Shown: one piece after another, positions 24,187 through 28,877 of the stretch
Position numbering within the stretch: the stretch's first letter is position 1
Layout of the letters: each line of letters opens with the position of its first letter
Assembly (NCBI GenBank): GCA_027293665.1
Contig: JAPUFN010000238.1
Location: 1 to 28,877 of the forward strand
Direction: 5' to 3'
Origin: Gammaproteobacteria bacterium
GTDB lineage: Bacteria > Pseudomonadota > Gammaproteobacteria > Pseudomonadales > Azotimanducaceae
Length of the DNA: 28,877 nucleotides
Translations under genes and position numbers: made by a program
The notes under the pieces: model-generated
The model's database searches: none
Told to the model about the DNA's origin: nothing
Seen by the model: the letters and a program-made list of their open reading frames with translations, nothing else

Positions 24187-24978
24187 TTATTCTCCTTTGA
24201 ACTGCGCGTCGCGCTTTTCTAAAAAAGCGCTGACACCTTCCGCGAAATCTTTTGTCGAGCCTGCCTGGTTTTGCAGCTGCGCTTCGTATTCGAGTTGCTG
24301 CTCAAAGGCATTGTGCCAGGTGCTCCAGTAGGCTTTGCGTATCAACGCAAGGGACTTCGGCCCATCGGCGAGTTTTTTCGCAATGCCCATCGCGCCATCG
24401 AGCAGCGCTTCGTTATCCTCATAGAGTCGATTGACCAGTCCCCACTCCTGCGCCTGCTCGGCCGGCAGGCGCTCAGCGAGCAGCGACAATTCCATCGCTC
24501 TGCCCCAACCCACCAGGCGCGGCAGCATGAATGTCGATCCGCCATCGGGGATCAGACCGATACGGGCAAACGCCTGCAGAAAAAAGGCGCCTTTCGCCGC
24601 GCAGACAATGTCACCCATGATCGCGAAACTCATTCCGACACCCGCGGCTGCACCGTTGACCGCGGTTACGATCGGCATATCCAGATCGCGCAAGGCAAAC
24701 AGAATTGGGTGGTAGGTGGAGCGCAGGCCATCACCAGCACCACCGGGTTCGCCCCGATTCTCGTCCTGCAGGTTGGCACCGGCACAGAATGCCCGACCCT
24801 CGCCGGTGAGCAACAGCGCCCGCGCCCCGTTGCGCGGATCTGCGATCTGGCGAATGGCACTGCCGAAATCGACGAGCATCTGCGAGCCAACGGCATTCAA
24901 GACTTCCGGATGATTGAACTTCAAAACTGCGACATTGTCTTGAAATTCGAGGGACATTCTTTGCAGGTCGCCTGACAT
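24187..24978 (-). CDS. Enoyl-CoA hydratase/isomerase family protein (PaaG-like)
   Basis: The product is 263 residues from ATG 24978, with AGGAG 8 bases upstream; the longer in-frame extension has no family features. The crotonase oxyanion-hole segments are AFCAGANL (residues 63-70) and NGAAAGVGMSFA (108-119). Aligned by eye to rat crotonase, the first catalytic Glu is replaced by Phe137 (in FARIGLIPDGGST), while the second Glu is kept as Glu163 (AMELSLL). The FARIGLIPD-GG pattern is that of PaaG and related isomerases, where an Asp in this loop is catalytic (Asp145 here). Isomerase rather than hydratase activity is therefore likely. It heads a two-gene operon with the SDR and diverges from the beta-lactamase-family gene. 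Confidence 0.9.
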   Translation of the reverse strand: MSGDLQRMSLEFQDNVAVLKFNHPEVLNAVGSQMLVDFGSAIRQIADPRNGARALLLTGEGRAFCAGANLQDENRGEPGGAGDGLRSTYHPILFALRDLDMPIVTAVNGAAAGVGMSFAIMGDIVCAAKGAFFLQAFARIGLIPDGGSTFMLPRLVGWGRAMELSLLAERLPAEQAQEWGLVNRLYEDNEALLDGAMGIAKKLADGPKSLALIRKAYWSTWHNAFEQQLEYEAQLQNQAGSTKDFAEGVSAFLEKRDAQFKGE

Positions 24979-25068
24979 TCTTGACTCTCCTGTTATTACA
25001 GCGGGTTGTGACGACAGGTTGTTACACCCATGCGCGCGTGAGGACGTGAAGAAAAGGCGCAAGACGAT

Positions 25069-25088
25069 AGCGTATTTTCCGGTACGCT
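25069..25088. promoter_or_regulatory. Inverted repeat AGCGTA-N8-TACGCT upstream of the beta-lactamase-family gene
   Basis: Perfect 6-base arms with an 8-base spacer lie 31 bases upstream of ATG 25119, in the 140-base gap between the divergent crotonase and hydrolase genes. The size fits an operator for a dimeric regulator; none is encoded nearby. Nothing else stands out in this gap. Confidence 0.3.
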
Positions 25089-25118
25089 CACAGCGTTTTG
25101 CAGTGGGAGGAGAGACGC

Positions 25119-26558
25119 ATGACACTATCGGCAGGTCGCCGTCTGCGGCTCACATCGATACTGCTGGGCCTGCTGGTCACAGCCAACGCGCTCTCAGCGA
25201 GACAATCGCCGGATCGCTGGCAGCAGCTTGCAGCCACGCTGCACGAGGTACAGATCGCCAACCAGGTACCGGCACTCGGGCTCGCCCTTTTTGACGCCGG
25301 GCAACCGGTGCTGATCGGCGGCTATGGCGCAGCCGATGCCCAGACGCCGTTTCGCTGGGGCTCGATCAGCAAATCATTTACCGCACTTGGTGTCCTGCAA
25401 CTGGCTGAACGGGGCCTGGTGGACCTCGATGCACCGTTACGCGATTACGTTGCAGCCGGGGCTTACGTCAATCCCTGGGCGCCAGCACAGCCCGTTCGCC
25501 TCATCCATCTGCTGGAACTGAGCGCCGGCCTGAGCGATCTGAGCGGCGCAGAGTTCAACGACAACGTGCCCTATCCGCTCGCCCAGGCACTGGCCCGCAA
25601 CGCCAGCGAGCGAATCCTCCGCTGGCCTCCCGGCTTGCAGCACAGCTACACCAACGTCGCGCCCGGCATGAGCGCTGCGGTCATCGAAGCCGTCAGCGGC
25701 CGGACCTTCGAAGATTTCATGGTGCAATCCGTGCTGCAGCCCATGGGGATGCGGACCGCAAGCTTTCTGGCGCTTAGCGGCCTGCCGGGTGGCTTCAAGG
25801 CCGATGGTCGCAGCGAGATCCCCTACTGGGAAATGACCTTCCGCGCCTTCGGCGCGCTCAATGCGCCGGTGCGCGAGATGAGCCGATTTCTGCAACTGCT
25901 GCTTAACGGCGGCAAACTCGACGGCGAGGTGGTATTCCAACCGGCAACGATCGAGCGAATGTTCGCCCCGGCCAGCACCCTGGGCGCTCGCGGCGGGCTG
26001 CGTATCGGCTATGGCGCCGGGGCCTATGGCTGGGTCCGCAATGGCCACCTTTTCTGGGGCCACGGCGGCGATGCCGACGGCTACCGGTCCCGTTACGCCG
26101 TGCAACGGACGAGCGGTCGCGGCTATCTGATCGTCATCAACACCGACAACCCGCGCTTGTTGCGGCGGTTGCAGAAACTCATCGAAATTGAACTCACGCG
26201 TGATCTGCCAGCAGGCAGGCCGCCGAAAATAATTCAGGCCCACGACCTCGAACGCTACACGGGCGAATATTATCCCGCTTCGAGCCGATCCGGTGGTACC
26301 CGCTGGCGCGAGGGCGATGCCGCTGGGGCACAGATCACTGCAGCAGGCAACAGCCTCGTCTTCAGCCGGGGAAAACGCCGCATCCGCCTGTTTCCGGTGG
26401 CTACAGGCCGATTTCGCCGCGCCGAGGACCCCGCAGTGAGCGTCGTTTTCGGGCGCGATGAGGCGGGCAGCTGGTATATGCAGGGTGAACTTGGCAATTT
26501 CGTGAACCTATCGCGCGGCCCTTGTCCAGGTTTCCTCGAGCCGTGCATTCGGCAATAA
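25119..26558 (+). CDS. Serine hydrolase, beta-lactamase (class C/EstB-like) family, exported
   Basis: The product is 479 residues from ATG 25119, with GGGAGGAG 7 bases upstream. The N-terminus (AGRRLRLTSILLGLLVTANALSA) is a signal peptide. The Ser-x-x-Lys nucleophile motif is at Ser82-Lys85 (GSISKS), the Tyr-x-Asn motif at 177-179 (YTN), and the third motif is His315-Gly-Gly (GHGGDADG). A beta-rich C-terminal domain (about 390-479) begins YTGEYYP, as in many class C-like esterases and peptidases of this family. Such proteins are periplasmic esterases or D-aminopeptidases more often than antibiotic resistance enzymes. It leads a plus-strand run with GNAT and two flavoprotein-type genes. Confidence 0.9.
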   Translation: MTLSAGRRLRLTSILLGLLVTANALSARQSPDRWQQLAATLHEVQIANQVPALGLALFDAGQPVLIGGYGAADAQTPFRWGSISKSFTALGVLQLAERGLVDLDAPLRDYVAAGAYVNPWAPAQPVRLIHLLELSAGLSDLSGAEFNDNVPYPLAQALARNASERILRWPPGLQHSYTNVAPGMSAAVIEAVSGRTFEDFMVQSVLQPMGMRTASFLALSGLPGGFKADGRSEIPYWEMTFRAFGALNAPVREMSRFLQLLLNGGKLDGEVVFQPATIERMFAPASTLGARGGLRIGYGAGAYGWVRNGHLFWGHGGDADGYRSRYAVQRTSGRGYLIVINTDNPRLLRRLQKLIEIELTRDLPAGRPPKIIQAHDLERYTGEYYPASSRSGGTRWREGDAAGAQITAAGNSLVFSRGKRRIRLFPVATGRFRRAEDPAVSVVFGRDEAGSWYMQGELGNFVNLSRGPCPGFLEPCIRQ

Positions 26559-26608
26559 TCAGACTATGGCTGAACTGGGGGTTCAATCAGACCATGGCTG
26601 AACTGGGG
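26557..26608 (+). repeat. Direct repeat of 24 bases duplicating the GNAT start region
   Basis: Copies at 26557-26580 and 26585-26608 differ at one base (offset 28). Each contains ATGGCTGAACTGGGG. The second copy supplies the GNAT start (ATG 26594). The first opens an 11-codon frame (MAELGVQSDHG) that stops at a TGA inside the second copy, five bases after the ATG begins. Confidence 0.85.
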
Positions 26609-27076
26609 ACTTGCGAACTGAGACTGGCAAAACCCGCCGATGCGGCTCTGCTTGCGCGGATGTCGCGCGACTACATCGAGCAGGGGACGGGCTGGCGCTG
26701 GCGCACAGCACCGCTCAAACGCAAGATCGCGGCCCCCGAAACGGTCGTCCTGGTTGCAGAAGTCGAGCTCGCCGGTGTGCGCTTCACCGGTGGCTTCGCT
26801 GTAATGGATTTCGAGCTGAACAAGGCGCTCTTGAGTCTTCTGGCGGTGCACCCGAACCTGCGTCGTCAAGGCGTGGGCAGCAAGCTGCTGCGCTGGCTGC
26901 ACAAGAGTGCGCGATATGCACAGTGCCAGCACATCGAGTTGCAGGTCCGCGCCGACAATCACAAAGCCCGACGCTTCTATCAACAACTGGGCTATCAGGA
27001 AGAAGCGCTCATTCCAAACTACTACAACGGCAAAGACGCCGCCTACCAATTGAAGCTGAGACTGCTCGATCGATGA
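26594..27076 (+). CDS. GNAT-family N-acetyltransferase
   Basis: The product is 160 residues from ATG 26594. The acetyl-CoA pyrophosphate loop is visible as RRQGVGSKLL near residue 93-102, following the beta-4 strand LLSLLAVHPN. The beta-5/alpha-4 region IELQVRADNHKARRFYQQLGY is the classic GNAT motif B, as in RimI-like enzymes. The acceptor is unknown. The start was chosen because upstream in-frame codons lie in the end of the hydrolase gene and the repeat; ribosome-binding sequence is poor apart from GGGGG 12 bases upstream. Its stop overlaps the next start as ATGA (27073-27076), so it is coupled to the acyl-CoA dehydrogenase-like gene. Confidence 0.88.
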   Translation: MAELGTCELRLAKPADAALLARMSRDYIEQGTGWRWRTAPLKRKIAAPETVVLVAEVELAGVRFTGGFAVMDFELNKALLSLLAVHPNLRRQGVGSKLLRWLHKSARYAQCQHIELQVRADNHKARRFYQQLGYQEEALIPNYYNGKDAAYQLKLRLLDR

Positions 27077-28239
27077 GCGAGTCGGCCGCAGCCGGGCCAC
27101 TCCAGCAGGTTGCAAAATTCGCCGCAGAAATCAGACGCCGCGGTGACGAATTCGAACGCAACCGGTGCATGGCCGCTGACCTGGCACAACGCATGGCTGA
27201 AGCTGGCTTGTTCCGACTCCTGGTCCCCGCCTGCTATGGTGGCGGCGAAGTTCATCCCCGACTGTACTTCGACACACTGACTGCAACCGCGCAGGCAGAC
27301 GGTGCAGTCGGCTGGGTGCAGATGATCGGAGTCACCACCGGCATCATGGCAGCCTCGCTGCCCCATGAATGGTCCGAGATTCTCTACGGTGCCAATCCCT
27401 GCAATATCACAACCGGCGTCACAGCGCCCATCGGCAAGGCCTACCCGGAGTCGGGGGGGCTGCGGGTCAGCGGCCGCTGGCCGTTCGCCAGCGGGTCGCA
27501 GATCGCCGATTGGATCTGTGGTGGCTGTCTGATCATGGACGACGACGGTCCTCGCAAGGACGAGCACGGTGTGCCGCAATCGCTCCTGGTCTTTTTCCCT
27601 GCAGCGGATGTCACGGTGCATGGGGATACCTGGGAGACATCGGGTCTGTGCGGCACCGGCAGCCACGATATCGAAGTGAGCGATCTGTTCGTACCCGAAG
27701 GTCGCTGGGTCGAGCTTGGCAAGCGGGCACGAGTGGATGCACCGCTCTACCGGTTCCCCACGTTCGGGATGCTGGCTCTGGGGGTATCGGCCGTGGCGCT
27801 TGGTATCGCTCTGCACGCGATCGAAGCCTTCGTCAGCCTGGCCACGGAAAAGGTACCAACCGGCTCACGCCGATCGCTGGCACAACGCTCCGGAGTGCAG
27901 AAAGATCTGGCGCGCGCCGAAGCCGCTGTGCAATCCGCCAGGGCGCTTACCGTTGATGCAATCGACGAGGCCTGGCAGCACGCCAATGCGGAGGGTCGCT
28001 TGAGCATGGAAATCAAGGCTCGATTACGCCTGGCAGCCACGAACAACGCCTGGTCGGCGGCCACCGCGGTGGATCTCGTGTACCACGCAGCCGGTGGCAG
28101 CTCGATCTATATGAAAAGTCCCCTGCAACGTTGCTTTCGCGACGTTCATGTCGCCACCCAGCACCTCATGGTCGCCCAGCCCACCTATGAGGTCATTGGT
28201 AAAGTGCGGCTCGGCCTGGATCCGAAAACTCCCCTGTAA
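27073..28239 (+). CDS. Acyl-CoA dehydrogenase-fold flavoprotein (HsaA/DszC-like monooxygenase group)
   Basis: The product is 388 residues from ATG 27073, overlapping the GNAT stop. The architecture is acyl-CoA dehydrogenase-like: an N-terminal helical domain to about residue 115, a beta domain with SGRWPFASGSQIADW and LCGTGSHDIEVSDLFVP, and a C-terminal helical bundle with YHAAGGSSIYMKSPLQRCFRD. GRWxFxSG and the C-terminal YHAAGGSS-RD segments resemble the group-D flavin monooxygenases (HsaA, DszC, C2-HpaH) rather than true acyl-CoA dehydrogenases. Those use reduced flavin supplied by a reductase to hydroxylate aromatic or steroid-derived rings. No reductase is visible in the window. It overlaps the next, luciferase-like gene by one base. 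Confidence 0.85.
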   Translation: MSESAAAGPLQQVAKFAAEIRRRGDEFERNRCMAADLAQRMAEAGLFRLLVPACYGGGEVHPRLYFDTLTATAQADGAVGWVQMIGVTTGIMAASLPHEWSEILYGANPCNITTGVTAPIGKAYPESGGLRVSGRWPFASGSQIADWICGGCLIMDDDGPRKDEHGVPQSLLVFFPAADVTVHGDTWETSGLCGTGSHDIEVSDLFVPEGRWVELGKRARVDAPLYRFPTFGMLALGVSAVALGIALHAIEAFVSLATEKVPTGSRRSLAQRSGVQKDLARAEAAVQSARALTVDAIDEAWQHANAEGRLSMEIKARLRLAATNNAWSAATAVDLVYHAAGGSSIYMKSPLQRCFRDVHVATQHLMVAQPTYEVIGKVRLGLDPKTPL

Positions 28240-28877
28240 TGTTGCTCGGGACAATCGCCTCACCTGCCCTGCTGTCGGCCAGTCCACGCGATCGACGCAA
28301 CTATGTCGCGCGCATCCTCGACAACGGCATCGATCATGTTTTCGTTGCGGACCATGTGAGCTTTCACGTCGGCATGGGCATGGACGGTCTGATAAACGCA
28401 GCCACCCTGAGCGCGCTCGACGAACGATTGAAAGTTTGTGTCGGCGTCTACCTCCTCGCACTGCGGCATCCAGTCACCGTCGCCCGCCAGCTTGCAACGC
28501 TCGCTGAATCCGCCCCGGGCCAACTCATCTTCGGCGTCGGCGTTGGCGGTGAAGACCGCAATGAAATCGCCATGTGCGGCGTCGACCCGGCCAGTCGCGG
28601 AAGGCGCACGGATGAGTGTCTGCATATCGTGCAGAGCCTGCTCAGCGGAGAACCACTCGACCACGGTGGGGAGTTCTACGATTTCGAGCACGCCTGGATC
28701 CAGCCACCGCCACAACCAGCCATTCCTTTCCTTATCGGCGGCAGGGCCGACCGGGCCATCGCCCGCGCCGCCCGCTTCGGCGACGGCTGGTTGGGTGTGT
28801 GGACTTCAGCAGCGCGGTTCGCCGAGGTCGCCGCCCCGATACACGACCAGGCCGCCAAGCTGGGACGGGCAACCCCG
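28239..28877 (+). CDS. LLM-class (luciferase-like) flavin-dependent oxidoreductase, 3' end beyond window
   Basis: ATG 28239 overlaps the upstream stop (TAATG), and 213 codons run to the window edge without a stop. MLLGTIASPAL opens a TIM-barrel-like pattern, followed by IDHVFVADHVSFH, LKVCVGVYLLALRHPVTVARQLATL and the glycine-rich FGVGVGGE. The later segment PFLIGGRADRAIARAARFGDGWL is the phosphate-binding signature of the luciferase-like monooxygenase superfamily. It uses FMN or F420. It is translationally linked to the HsaA/DszC-like protein, so both may act on one substrate. Coenzyme and substrate cannot be decided from the fragment. Confidence 0.9.
   Translation, partial: MLLGTIASPALLSASPRDRRNYVARILDNGIDHVFVADHVSFHVGMGMDGLINAATLSALDERLKVCVGVYLLALRHPVTVARQLATLAESAPGQLIFGVGVGGEDRNEIAMCGVDPASRGRRTDECLHIVQSLLSGEPLDHGGEFYDFEHAWIQPPPQPAIPFLIGGRADRAIARAARFGDGWLGVWTSAARFAEVAAPIHDQAAKLGRATP

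Noticed and set aside
25119..26558. Antibiotic-resistance beta-lactamase
   Set aside because: The SxxK, YxN and HxG motifs fit the wider class C-like esterase and peptidase family; the C-terminal extra domain and HGG third motif argue against a dedicated AmpC-type enzyme.
26611..27072. Longer N-terminus for the acyl-CoA-dehydrogenase-fold protein
   Set aside because: It is an out-of-frame reading of the GNAT gene; ATG 27073 overlapping the GNAT stop gives a normal-length protein.

Overview
The window is GC-rich, densely coding bacterial chromosome with genes on both strands. No gap between genes exceeds 300 bases, and I see no rRNA, tRNA, CRISPR array, insertion sequence or phage gene. The gene content suggests a free-living, lipid- or hydrocarbon-degrading member of the Proteobacteria, most likely a gammaproteobacterium. 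The evidence is an outer-membrane beta-barrel with a C-terminal Phe, a LolA-like periplasmic protein, an oligopeptidase B, an Lhr helicase, and many acyl-CoA and flavin enzymes. The species cannot be named from the sequence alone.

Layout. Positions 1-680 (-) hold a truncated histidine phosphatase. Then come an intergenic region rich in repeats (681-861) and a plus-strand pair, a short-chain dehydrogenase and an FAD oxidoreductase (862-3308). Positions 3285-9901 (-) hold a compact six-gene operon, read from high to low coordinate: LolA-like periplasmic protein, three FtsX-type ABC permeases, one LolD/MacB-type ATPase, and an outer-membrane beta-barrel. A TetR repressor (9970-10575, +) diverges from it across 68 bases that contain a perfect 13-base palindrome. 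Positions 10614-13395 (-) hold an operon of AhpD-like protein, aldo/keto reductase, SRAP/YedK protein and a small unknown protein. An oligopeptidase B (13504-15570, +) follows. Next are a small Cys-rich protein with a start-codon hairpin (15618-15901, -) and a CoA-transferase family protein (15967-17184, -). A plus-strand group runs TesB thioesterase, Lhr helicase, histone-deacetylase-like hydrolase (17309-23406). A minus-strand pair, crotonase and SDR, occupies 23417-24978. The last plus-strand run is beta-lactamase-family hydrolase, GNAT, acyl-CoA-dehydrogenase-fold oxidoreductase, and a luciferase-like monooxygenase cut by the window edge (25119-28877).

How the genes may work together. The acyl-CoA enzymes (two SDRs, PaaG-like crotonase, CoA-transferase, TesB, acyl-CoA-dehydrogenase-fold protein) and flavin oxygenases fit catabolism of a lipid, terpenoid, steroid or aromatic compound, but no complete named pathway can be read. 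The most interesting locus is the 3.3-9.97 kb TetR/ABC/LolA/barrel cluster. It carries a part for each envelope compartment (inner-membrane pump, periplasmic carrier, outer-membrane barrel) and is a good candidate for a dedicated trans-envelope lipid or lipoprotein transport system with unknown cargo.

Several start codons are non-ATG and were chosen from ribosome-binding sites or gene overlaps: CTG 1794, TTG 6440, GTG 17184, GTG 18175 and TTG 22480.
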